Shown here: piece by piece, positions 1 through 5,642 of the stretch | Layout: every line of letters starts with the position of its first letter | Position numbering within the stretch: position 1 is the stretch's first letter | Assembly (NCBI GenBank): GCA_946478755.1 | Contig: CAMLDJ010000342.1 | Coordinates: 1-5,642, forward strand | Length of the DNA stretch: 5,642 nt | Direction of reading: 5' to 3' | Source: an uncultured Pedobacter sp. | GTDB taxonomy: Bacteria; Bacteroidota; Bacteroidia; Sphingobacteriales; Sphingobacteriaceae | Notes under the pieces: model-generated | What the model was told of the DNA's origin: nothing | Databases searched by the model: none | The model's input: the letters and a program-made list of their open reading frames with translations, nothing else | Program-made: the position numbers and the translations under genes

Positions 1-159
1 AGGGAAATGATGAAAATCAAAAAGGAATTGTATGACATCATTGCCCGTCATTCCGGGCAAACTTACGAATGGGTGGAAAAAGCTTCCGACCGTGATTACT
101 GGATGATTGCAGCTGAAGCAAAAGAGCTTGGAATGGTTGACGAGATTTTAGGCTCCTGA
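1..159 (+). CDS. clpP: ATP-dependent Clp protease proteolytic subunit ClpP, C-terminal part (5' end outside window)
   Basis: Reading from base 1 gives 52 residues, starting REMMKIKKELYDII and ending GMVDEILGS, then TGA at 157-159. This matches the end of ClpP: the handle-helix segment (MKIKKELYDIIARHSGQ) followed by the signature DRDYWMIAAEAKELGMVDEIL. The second Asp of DRDYW (codon 94-96) aligns with the catalytic Asp of the ClpP Ser-His-Asp triad (D171 in mature E. coli ClpP). The Ser and His lie upstream of the window, so activity cannot be judged. ClpP forms a cytoplasmic tetradecameric chamber that degrades proteins fed by ClpX or another Clp ATPase. The stop is only 8 nt from the stop of the convergent NYN gene. 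Whether this is the main ClpP or a second paralogue cannot be told from the tail alone. Confidence 0.92.
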   Translation, partial: REMMKIKKELYDIIARHSGQTYEWVEKASDRDYWMIAAEAKELGMVDEILGS

Positions 160-171
160 TTAATGCATTAA
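160..171. repeat. Perfect 12-bp palindrome at the convergent clpP/NYN gene junction
   Basis: TTAATGCATTAA is its own reverse complement. It begins directly after the clpP stop codon and covers the TAA stop of the minus-strand gene (168-170). With no loop and an AT-rich arm it is a poor RNA hairpin, so I do not call it a terminator. It may be chance or a small protein-binding site. Confidence 0.4.
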
Positions 172-1013
172 CCAGTTTGTCTGCCACTCTTCTGCTTTGT
201 AGTTTTACGCATCTTTTTCTGGTTTGGACTGGCAGATGAGGACGCAGTTTGTGCAAGTTTCCTGATGTAAATATGTTTGGCATTGCCTTTTCCGCTTTCT
301 CTTTCATCTACCTCAAAACGTTTGATGCTTTTGATTAAAGGCAATAGTTTGGAGAACCCATAATTTCGGGAATCAAAGTCTGGCTTCTTTTTTATCATCA
401 AGCTGCCCAGGTCTCCCAGGTAAGCCCATCCATCTTCATCAGCCAGATCGGAAATACTGTCGGAGAAGAGCCTGATAATTGCCGGATCTACTTTATTTAA
501 GGGTTGCGTTTCCTGTGTTTTGGAACTGGCTGTGGCTGGCGTTGCGGTGTTGTCTTCCAGGGCGAGCGGCTTCTGGTTCAGGATCTCGATATAGATAAAC
601 TTGTCGCAGGCAGTGATAAACGGGGTCAGTGTTTTCTTTTCTCCAATGCCGATCACTTTCATGCCGGCTTCACGAAGCCTGGTGGCCAGTCTTGTAAAAT
701 CACTGTCGCTGGAAACGATACAAAATCCATCCACTTTCCCTGTGTACAGGATGTCCATCGCATCGATAATAAGCGCACTGTCGCTGGCATTTTTCCCGCT
801 GGAGTAACTGTATTGCTGGATTGGAGTAATGGCATTTTCAAGCAATACTTTTTTCCACCCCGACACGGTGGGTTTTGTCCAGTCTGCATAAATCCGTTTG
901 AAAGTCGGGGTGCCATATTTGGCAATTTCCTCGAACATTTCTTTAACGTTGGCATAAGGTACATTGTCCGCGTCAATCAATACGGCAAGCTTCAGATCTT
1001 TCTCATCCTTCAT
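168..1013 (-). CDS. NYN-domain (LabA/DUF88-like) protein with C-terminal LOTUS/OST-HTH domain; putative ribonuclease
   Basis: The product has 281 residues. Residues 8-145 form a NYN (PIN-like) nuclease fold: an opening strand LAVLIDADNV with acidic D14 and D16, then SGKNASDSALIIDAMD (D78, D84), then the strand FCIVSSDSDF (D103, D105), followed by LATRLREAGMKVIGIG. These Asp residues form the expected metal-binding cluster, so the nuclease centre looks intact. A low-complexity linker rich in Ala, Thr and Ser (about 148-174) leads to a LOTUS/OST-HTH domain at about 176-253 (GWAYLGDLGSLMIKKKPDFD, then HIYIRKL), a putative RNA-binding winged helix. The last 28 residues are a basic, disordered tail. 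There is no signal peptide or membrane segment, so it is cytosolic. Family knowledge suggests RNA cleavage or binding; the substrate is unknown. The ATG at 1013 is chosen because the conserved first strand starts eight codons later. No clear ribosome binding site is seen. Confidence 0.88.
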   Translation of the reverse strand: MKDEKDLKLAVLIDADNVPYANVKEMFEEIAKYGTPTFKRIYADWTKPTVSGWKKVLLENAITPIQQYSYSSGKNASDSALIIDAMDILYTGKVDGFCIVSSDSDFTRLATRLREAGMKVIGIGEKKTLTPFITACDKFIYIEILNQKPLALEDNTATPATASSKTQETQPLNKVDPAIIRLFSDSISDLADEDGWAYLGDLGSLMIKKKPDFDSRNYGFSKLLPLIKSIKRFEVDERESGKGNAKHIYIRKLAQTASSSASPNQKKMRKTTKQKSGRQTG

Positions 1014-1035
1014 GGCATTGTTCTGGTAATTTCTT

Positions 1036-1066
1036 TAAAGATAGTTAACCTTTATAACCTGGGAAA
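1036..1066 (-). promoter_or_regulatory. Candidate Bacteroidota-type promoter for the NYN-LOTUS gene
   Basis: On the minus strand, TTTC (1066-1063) and TATCTTTA (1043-1036) are separated by exactly 19 bases. This resembles the Bacteroidota sigma-ABfr pattern TTTG-N19-TAnnTTTG, with one mismatch in each box. Transcription would start some 15-18 nt before the ATG at 1013. It is a prediction from pattern only. Confidence 0.33.
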
Positions 1067-1082
1067 GAGAAATCTCTGTTTA

Positions 1083-1369
1083 TCATTTTATCCGGTCTCC
1101 TTTAACGGGTGAATAATCGTATTTCACAACTCCGTTCAGCTGAAGCTTGTCAAAAAAACACTTGATTCCGGTTGCTTTGTTGAAATCTTCCTGATCCTGA
1201 ATGTGAAAATGCAGATGTGGTTCGGATGAGTTTCCGGAGTTGTCGTAACCACATGGTAATTCTGTTCTCTGGTATCGTTACCCCAGAATGCGGCCCGCTC
1301 GTTCCTGAAGGAGTTTTTCAGGTCTTCATATTTGTCTGTTAGTTGCTTTAAGTCCCCTAAACTTACAGT
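1083..1369 (-). pseudogene. Remnant of an M23 (LytM-type) zinc metallopeptidase with 5' truncation and internal deletion
   Basis: Two minus-strand frames carry family-like protein text but do not join. The downstream piece (about 1247 to the TGA at 1083-1085) reads NSGNSSEPHLHFHIQD, then EDFNKATGIKCFFDKLQL and YDYSPVKGDRIK. HLHFH is the HxH zinc motif near the C-terminus of M23 peptidases. The upstream piece (1369 to about 1250, another frame) reads LKQLTDKYEDLKNSF, then RNERAAFWGNDTREQNYHV, which I recall as sequence preceding the catalytic core in Bacteroidota M23 proteins. The core between them, including the first zinc ligands (HxxxD region), is absent, and the frames meet at about 1240-1256. 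No start codon precedes the upstream piece before the TGA at 1370-1372. The remnant therefore cannot make an active enzyme. The peptidase C-terminus is strongly supported; assigning the upstream piece to the same gene is less certain. It lies 9 nt after the hydrolase stop. Confidence 0.72.
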
Positions 1370-1378
1370 TCAGAAGTT

Positions 1379-2203
1379 TTATGCTCCCTCTAAAAAAGCC
1401 AGACTTTTTTCAACGACCTGCTGTAAATGATCTGGCAATTGATCTGCCGGATAAGGATGTGATGCACCATAGACGTGGTTGGCACCTTCAATCTTCTGTA
1501 TCCTGGCCTTCAGTTGTTTTTGCGCCAATTTCTGCGCTACGCTAAATGGAACGTTAACATCTTTATCACCATGCAGGATTAACCAGGGGATTTCTATATG
1601 GTTTGCGGCTTTTATGATATCGAAGTTTTCCTTATGCATGTTGAAATCTTCCAGTAAAGTGCTGTTTAGCGGCATTTTCTCTTTGGTTCTTGCGTTCTCT
1701 ACGAAGATTCTTCCAGTTTGGATCCATTCGGGTTCCTGTTCTTTTTTCCACAGACTGGAAAAATCTGCAATGGCGGACCAGGTGATGAGTTTATTGATCC
1801 TGGGGTCTTTCGCCGCCTGAATAATGGCCAGACCTCCACCTCTGCTATGGCCAATGAGATAAATAGATTTGGGGGAGAAAGTGGAACTTACATAGTTCAT
1901 CAAGGCCTCTACATCGAATAATTCTTTGCTAATCGTATTGGAAGCAAAAGCCTCCATATCGGTTACATCATTCCTGTTTTCTTTTGTAACCCCACTGTGT
2001 GACAGGTTGAACTTGATATATCTGTATCCTTTTGAGGCAAAGAAAGCTGCAGTTAAGTGGTGGGCACCCCAATCTTTGAAACCCTTAAAGCCATGAATGA
2101 AAATTATCGTATCGGAATTTGTTTTTGTATCGTCATAAGTACAATCACCATATATCAATTTGCCTGCTGCTCCGCTTAATGTAAAGTCTTCTTTTCTAAT
2201 CAT
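1379..2203 (-). CDS. Alpha/beta hydrolase (dienelactone hydrolase / serine aminopeptidase-like)
   Basis: The product has 274 residues and a complete alpha/beta-hydrolase core. The strand IIFIHGFKGFKDWG (33-46) supplies the HG oxyanion motif. GHSRGGG at 118-124 is the nucleophile elbow, with Ser120. LILHGDKDVNVP (208-219) carries the catalytic acid, most likely Asp215. GANHVYGASHP (240-250) carries the catalytic His, most likely His243. A short cap lies at about 147-200. No signal peptide or transmembrane segment is visible, so it should act in the cytosol on an ester, thioester or amide; the true substrate cannot be told. The ATG at 2203 (in CATATG) is the only nearby start, and the N-terminus reads MIRKEDFTLSG. 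It is divergent from hemA and shows no functional tie to the heme genes. Confidence 0.87.
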   Translation of the reverse strand: MIRKEDFTLSGAAGKLIYGDCTYDDTKTNSDTIIFIHGFKGFKDWGAHHLTAAFFASKGYRYIKFNLSHSGVTKENRNDVTDMEAFASNTISKELFDVEALMNYVSSTFSPKSIYLIGHSRGGGLAIIQAAKDPRINKLITWSAIADFSSLWKKEQEPEWIQTGRIFVENARTKEKMPLNSTLLEDFNMHKENFDIIKAANHIEIPWLILHGDKDVNVPFSVAQKLAQKQLKARIQKIEGANHVYGASHPYPADQLPDHLQQVVEKSLAFLEGA

Positions 2204-2237
2204 ATGTTGCTACCTGTATGGCATTTAGCCAATATAA

Positions 2238-2245
2238 CAAAATTA
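2238..2245 (-). promoter_or_regulatory. Candidate -7 box for the alpha/beta hydrolase gene
   Basis: Minus-strand TAATTTTG matches the Bacteroidota -7 consensus TAnnTTTG exactly and ends 34 nt before the ATG at 2203. No TTTG -33 box is seen at the expected 19-base spacing (2265-2268 reads ACAG on the minus strand), so the support is one box in an AT-rich spacer. Confidence 0.35.
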
Positions 2246-2337
2246 AAATTCCTATGTTTACTTCCTGTTATTTATTTAAAACCGTTCTAAATAGTTCTTA
2301 ATTACAGCATAATGACAGTGGAACAGGCTTGTCTTGT

Positions 2338-2345
2338 TACTTTTG
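2338..2345 (+). promoter_or_regulatory. Candidate -7 box for the hemA-hemCD-hemB operon
   Basis: TACTTTTG matches the TAnnTTTG consensus exactly and lies 30 nt before the TTG start of hemA. That would give a leader of about 20-25 nt, rich in A (CTAAAAACAAACACGG), as is usual in phyla that rarely use Shine-Dalgarno pairing. The -33 region (around 2313-2320, TGACAGTG) only weakly resembles TTTG or TTG. No operator or riboswitch is evident in the 172-bp divergent spacer. Confidence 0.42.
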
Positions 2346-2375
2346 TTTCGCTAAAAACAAACACGGTAACAAATT

Positions 2376-3602
2376 TTGGAATATTTAAAGATTATTGCTT
2401 TTACGCATAAACAGATTGACCTGAAATCTTTAGGTAAATTAGTGATATGCGAGCAGACATTAGACGATAGGTTGAGGAATATTCAATCTGAGTTAGGTGT
2501 TAAAGAGATATTCTATGTAGGAACGTGCAACAGGGTAGAATTTGTATTCACTGCTACTGATAATTTAGATAAAGATTTCATTCTTCGTTTTTTAACTGTG
2601 CTTGACATGGGATTGCCCCCACAGTATATGGAGCAGTTTATTGAAAACGTATCTGTATACGAACAGGCAGAGGCATTTAACCATCTGTTGCGTACTTCAT
2701 GCTCTCTGGAAAGCCTGGTGGTGGGAGAGAAGGAGATCCTTGCTCAGATCCGTAAGGCTTATGAAGCCTGCCGCGTTGGGGGATTTACCGGGGATTATAT
2801 GCGGATGATCATGAACCGGGTAGTAAAGACAGCGAAGGAGGTTTATACCCATACCAATATCTCTAAAAATCCAGTGTCTATTGTCTCTTTGGCTTACCGT
2901 AAGCTACGCGATCTTAAAATGTGTGCCAACTCCAGGCTGCTGATCATTGGTGCCGGTGAAACCAATAAAAACCTTGCGCAGTATCTAAAAAAACATAAAT
3001 ATTCTAATTTCTCTATTTTTAACAGAACGATTGAGAATGCAGAAGCATTGGCTAAAGAACTGAACGGCACGGCTTATCCGCTAACTGAACTGGAGAATTA
3101 TGATCAGGGATTTGATGTGATCATCACCTGTACCGGAGCCACTGAGCCAATCGTTACCGAAGAGATCTATAAAAAGCTGCTGAACGGTGATACCAGTAAA
3201 AAGGTGATCGTTGACCTGGCCATCCCTAATGATACCGCTTCCGAAGTGGTTAAAAACTTTCCGATACATTATATTGAGGTCGAATCTTTAAAAGAGATTG
3301 CCCGTAAAAATATTCAGGAACGCTATGATGAGCTGGTCAATGCCGAGCACATCATTGAAGAAAATATCAAAGATTTTGAACTGGTCTTGCGCCAGCGCGA
3401 AATTGAAATCGCCATGAGCTGCGTTCCGGAGAAGATCAAAGAGATTAAGCATACTGCTATTAATGGTATTTTTGCCGACGAGATCAATGATCTGGATGAA
3501 AAATCAAGATTAGTGCTGGAGAAAGTGATGAATTATATGGAAAAAAAATACATCAGCGTTCCAATGGTAATGGCAAAGGAGATATTGGTAAAGAATAGCT
3601 AA
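2376..3602 (+). CDS. hemA: Glutamyl-tRNA reductase HemA
   Basis: This NADPH-dependent enzyme reduces the glutamyl group of Glu-tRNA(Glu) to glutamate-1-semialdehyde, the first committed step of C5 tetrapyrrole synthesis in the cytosol. The product has 408 residues, close to the usual length. The catalytic domain (about 1-155) holds YVGTCNRVEF with nucleophile Cys51, and HLLRTSCSLESLVVGEKEI (from His103), the family hallmark for substrate recognition. TNISKNPVSIVSLAYRKL follows. The NADPH-binding Rossmann domain has LLIIGAGETNKNLAQYL (GAGET at 192-196) and FNRT. A long helix and the C-terminal dimerisation domain (to KEILVKNS) complete the V-shaped protein. The start is a TTG at 2376: an in-frame TAA lies at 2367-2369, there is no upstream ATG, and the conserved YLKIIAFTHK begins two residues later. 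Feedback control by heme-linked proteolysis is known in other bacteria but cannot be seen here. Confidence 0.95.
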   Translation: MEYLKIIAFTHKQIDLKSLGKLVICEQTLDDRLRNIQSELGVKEIFYVGTCNRVEFVFTATDNLDKDFILRFLTVLDMGLPPQYMEQFIENVSVYEQAEAFNHLLRTSCSLESLVVGEKEILAQIRKAYEACRVGGFTGDYMRMIMNRVVKTAKEVYTHTNISKNPVSIVSLAYRKLRDLKMCANSRLLIIGAGETNKNLAQYLKKHKYSNFSIFNRTIENAEALAKELNGTAYPLTELENYDQGFDVIITCTGATEPIVTEEIYKKLLNGDTSKKVIVDLAIPNDTASEVVKNFPIHYIEVESLKEIARKNIQERYDELVNAEHIIEENIKDFELVLRQREIEIAMSCVPEKIKEIKHTAINGIFADEINDLDEKSRLVLEKVMNYMEKKYISVPMVMAKEILVKNS

Positions 3603-3626
3603 ATTTGCCAACAAACAGCAATCAAC

Positions 3627-5204
3627 GTGAAAACACTTATTATAGGTACAAGAGGCAGTGACCTGGCTTTATGGCAAGCCAATTTCATTAAGGATAAACT
3701 ATCGGCTATCGGTGTTGAAGCTGAGTTAAAAATTATCAAAACTCAGGGAGACAAGATTTTAAACCTAAGGCTGGATAAGCTGGAAGGTAAAGGCTTCTTT
3801 ACCAAGGAACTGGAAGAAGAACTTTTAGGCGGCAGCATTGATATTGCCGTGCATTCTCACAAAGATCTGCCAACCATTCATCCTGCCGGCTTGACCATCG
3901 CTGCGGTAACGGAACGTGAAGACCCCTCAGAACTGTTATTGATCCTTAAAGATTGTGTAAACATTGGGCATAAGCTTTCCCTGAAAACAGGAGCGATGGT
4001 AGGTACTTCATCAAACAGACGTAAAGCACAGTTGCTTGCACTTCGGCCGGATCTAAATATCGAGGATTTAAGAGGCAATGTGCCTACCCGCATACAGAAA
4101 TTAAGAGATGAGGATTATGATGCGATCATGATCGCTAAAGCGGGAGTGAACCGGCTAAACATTGATCTTTCAGAATTTCATGTTGAAGTAATTGACCCCA
4201 CAGAACTGGTTCCTGCGCCTGCGCAAGGAGCATTGGCTATTCAGATCAGGGAGAATGATACCGAATTGTTCGATACCCTTCAAAAGATACATCACCCCGA
4301 AACAGCAGAAGAAATTGCGGTAGAACGTAAGGTGTTGAACCTGTTTGAAGGTGGCTGTCATATGCCTTTAGGCTGCTATTGTAAAAAGGAAGAGGGACAG
4401 TATGAGGTCTGGACTTCAAAAGCGGCAACTGATGAAGATTTTCCTGACCGGTTGTTTTACAGGGTAGATAGCCTGGATGGATTGGCAGAGCGGATTGTAG
4501 CGAAGTTTAATACACAAAGAAAACTCCCTTCTAAGGTATTCATCTCAAGAGAAGTAGGTGAACATAATTATTTCAGAAAAGCACTTGAAAAGCATCATAT
4601 TGAAATTGAGGCCAGGTCACTGATCCGTACTTTTCCAATCGTTACCGTATTGGATCCGTTTTATTTGAAACACATACAATGGATCTTTTTCAGCAGCAGG
4701 AACGGTGTTGATTACTTCTTTAATCTGAAGCCGGCATTGCCTAAGCACGTTAAATTTGGTGTCGCGGGCCGGGGATCTGAAGATTCTTTAAGAAGAGCTG
4801 GTCACCTCGCCGATTTTGTTGGGGAAGGCGGGGATATCGAAGAAGTTGCACAATTGTTTGCAGAAACTGTTTCTGGAAAAACGGTATTGTTTCCCAGGGC
4901 ACAGGATTCGTTATTGAGTATCCAGAAGGCGCTGAAGCCGGATACGAAAGTGATTGATCTGCCTATTTATGAGACGGTTATTGAAGAGGATGTAGACCAG
5001 ACCTATGCTGAGGTACTCATATTTACCAGTCCATCCAATGTGGATGCGTATTTTGTTGATAACCTGCTGCAACCTGGACAAAAAGTAATTGCTATTGGCA
5101 ATTCTACTGCTAAAAAGTTTGAAGAAATGGGTGTAAAGTGCATTTTGCCTTATGCGCCTGATGAAATTGGCCTTGCTGAAGCCGTTTTTGGAATCGATTT
5201 ATAA
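3627..5204 (+). CDS. hemC: Fused hydroxymethylbilane synthase / uroporphyrinogen-III synthase (HemC-HemD)
   Basis: The product has 525 residues; HemC alone is normally about 310. Residues 1-295 are porphobilinogen deaminase, which joins four porphobilinogens into hydroxymethylbilane. Visible motifs are GTRGSDLALWQA (7-18), FFTKELEEELL, DIAVHSHKDLP with catalytic Asp80, GTSSNRRKAQL (126-136), LRGNVPTRIQKL, LVPAPAQGALAI and EGGCHMPLGC, where Cys244 should carry the dipyrromethane cofactor. From about residue 300 (KVFISREV) to the end it reads as HemD, which cyclises hydroxymethylbilane to uroporphyrinogen III: IFFSSRNGV (353-361), EVLIFTSPSNVDAYF and AIGNSTAKKFEEMGV fit this poorly conserved family. 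The start is GTG at 3627, because GTR motifs sit almost at the N-terminus and no ATG is near. It lies 24 nt after hemA in the same frame and 10 nt before hemB. HemC is near certain; HemD rests on weaker motifs plus context and length. Confidence 0.93.
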   Translation: MKTLIIGTRGSDLALWQANFIKDKLSAIGVEAELKIIKTQGDKILNLRLDKLEGKGFFTKELEEELLGGSIDIAVHSHKDLPTIHPAGLTIAAVTEREDPSELLLILKDCVNIGHKLSLKTGAMVGTSSNRRKAQLLALRPDLNIEDLRGNVPTRIQKLRDEDYDAIMIAKAGVNRLNIDLSEFHVEVIDPTELVPAPAQGALAIQIRENDTELFDTLQKIHHPETAEEIAVERKVLNLFEGGCHMPLGCYCKKEEGQYEVWTSKAATDEDFPDRLFYRVDSLDGLAERIVAKFNTQRKLPSKVFISREVGEHNYFRKALEKHHIEIEARSLIRTFPIVTVLDPFYLKHIQWIFFSSRNGVDYFFNLKPALPKHVKFGVAGRGSEDSLRRAGHLADFVGEGGDIEEVAQLFAETVSGKTVLFPRAQDSLLSIQKALKPDTKVIDLPIYETVIEEDVDQTYAEVLIFTSPSNVDAYFVDNLLQPGQKVIAIGNSTAKKFEEMGVKCILPYAPDEIGLAEAVFGIDL

Positions 5205-5205
5205 T

Positions 5206-5209
5206 AGGA
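5206..5209 (+). promoter_or_regulatory. Shine-Dalgarno-like AGGA before hemB
   Basis: AGGA lies five bases before the hemB ATG, inside the 10-nt gap after the hemCD stop. It supports the ATG at 5215. The other starts in the window show nothing comparable. Confidence 0.4.
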
Positions 5210-5214
5210 TTAGT

Positions 5215-5642
5215 ATGATACACCGTCCACGTAGATTAAGGAAAAACCCAGTTGTGAGAGAGATGGTAGCCGAAACCCGGTTATCTAAAGACATGTTCAT
5301 TTATCCGTATTTTATTGTGCCGGGAAAAGATGTGGTTCATCCACTGGATGCCATGCCAGGCATCAGTCATTTCTCTGAAGACACGCTGATAAGAGATGTG
5401 GAGAAGGGATTAAAACTTGGTGTAAATAAGATCATGCTTTTTGGTGTAGGCGATGAAAAAAGTGAAAATGCAGCCTCTGCTTATCATGATCATTCCCTGG
5501 TTCCTTCGGCAGTACGGTTATTGAAAAAGAACTTTGGTGAAGATATTTATGTCGTGACCGATGTTTGTGTTTGTTCCTATACTACACATGGGCATTGTGG
5601 TATATTAAAGGATGATTACGTGCAAAATGACGAGACGGTAGC
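5215..5642 (+). CDS. hemB: Porphobilinogen synthase (5-aminolevulinate dehydratase) HemB, N-terminal part (3' end outside window)
   Basis: The frame stays open to the window edge, giving 142 complete codons of a protein normally about 325 long. HemB condenses two 5-aminolevulinate molecules into porphobilinogen, the substrate of the HemC domain encoded just upstream. The N-terminus MIHRPRRLRKNPVVREMVAET is the typical arm, followed by MFIYPYFIVPG and AMPGISHFS. The metal site TDVCVCSYTTHGHCGIL is complete, with Cys118, Cys120 and Cys128 as the three-cysteine zinc site of zinc-type enzymes. The two active-site lysines lie beyond the edge. The stretch FGVGDEKSENAASAY departs from the more common KDxxGSxA wording at this place. 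The ATG follows the hemCD stop by 10 nt and is preceded by AGGA, which suggests tight cotranscription or translational coupling. Confidence 0.95.
   Translation, partial: MIHRPRRLRKNPVVREMVAETRLSKDMFIYPYFIVPGKDVVHPLDAMPGISHFSEDTLIRDVEKGLKLGVNKIMLFGVGDEKSENAASAYHDHSLVPSAVRLLKKNFGEDIYVVTDVCVCSYTTHGHCGILKDDYVQNDETV

Noticed and set aside
659..976. Second minus-strand frame (105 codons) inside the NYN gene
   Set aside because: It lies wholly within the NYN coding region in another frame, has no family motifs, and is explained by codon bias of the real gene.
504..1112. Long plus-strand open frame (202 codons) opposite the NYN gene
   Set aside because: It is antisense to a gene with clear conserved motifs and its translation resembles no known family. 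It is a shadow of the opposite-strand coding pattern.
1359..1379. Inverted repeat AAACTT-N9-AAGTTT just after the hydrolase stop, as a possible terminator
   Set aside because: The 6-bp stem holds only one G-C pair, the loop is nine bases, and no U-rich tail follows on the minus strand. It is too weak to call.
1479..1921. Two plus-strand open frames opposite the alpha/beta hydrolase
   Set aside because: Both are antisense to a gene with a full catalytic triad, and their Phe/Leu/Ser-rich translations are typical of reverse-strand artefacts.
3539..3550. Run of eight A in hemA (in MNYMEKKYIS) as a programmed slippage site
   Set aside because: The frame is intact through the run and the following residues fit the GluTR C-terminal domain. 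There is no stimulatory structure, and such runs are common in low-GC genes.
1..5642. CRISPR arrays, insertion sequences, tRNA genes or phage-type attachment sites
   Set aside because: By eye I saw no regular spaced repeats, no transposase text, no tRNA cloverleaf pattern and no long direct repeats on either strand.

Overview
The window looks like chromosomal DNA of a Bacteroidota bacterium, most likely the Sphingobacteriaceae (Pedobacter-like). This is inferred from moderate-to-low GC, the wording of the proteins (a GluTR beginning MEYLKIIAFTHK, a HemB with TDVCVCSYTTHGHCG), almost no Shine-Dalgarno sequences, and TAnnTTTG boxes upstream of the intact genes. No database search was possible, so the genus is a guess.

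Layout. Positions 1-159 (+) hold the last 52 codons of a ClpP-type serine protease. It runs tail to tail into 168-1013 (-), a NYN-domain protein with a C-terminal LOTUS/OST-HTH domain, probably an RNA-acting nuclease. Positions 1083-1369 (-) hold a decayed remnant that I read as an M23 (LytM-type) zinc peptidase with its 5' end and most of its catalytic core lost. Positions 1379-2203 (-) encode a cytoplasmic alpha/beta hydrolase with a complete Ser-Asp-His triad. A 172-bp divergent spacer (2204-2375) carries a candidate promoter for each side.

From 2376 to the right edge (+) lies a tetrapyrrole operon in pathway-related order: hemA (glutamyl-tRNA reductase, TTG start), a long ORF fusing hemC (hydroxymethylbilane synthase, GTG start) to hemD (uroporphyrinogen-III synthase), and the 5' part of hemB (porphobilinogen synthase), which is cut by the window edge. 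Gaps are 24 and 10 nt. HemA makes glutamate-1-semialdehyde from Glu-tRNA. HemL, not in the window, converts that to 5-aminolevulinate. HemB makes porphobilinogen, and the HemC and HemD domains then polymerise it and cyclise the product to uroporphyrinogen III, the branch point to heme and siroheme.

I found no CRISPR array, insertion sequence, tRNA, rRNA or convincing intrinsic terminator, and nothing that amounts to a new system. The items most worth a second look are the internally deleted peptidase remnant, the HemC-HemD fusion, the NYN-LOTUS protein, and the run of weak start codons in the hem operon.
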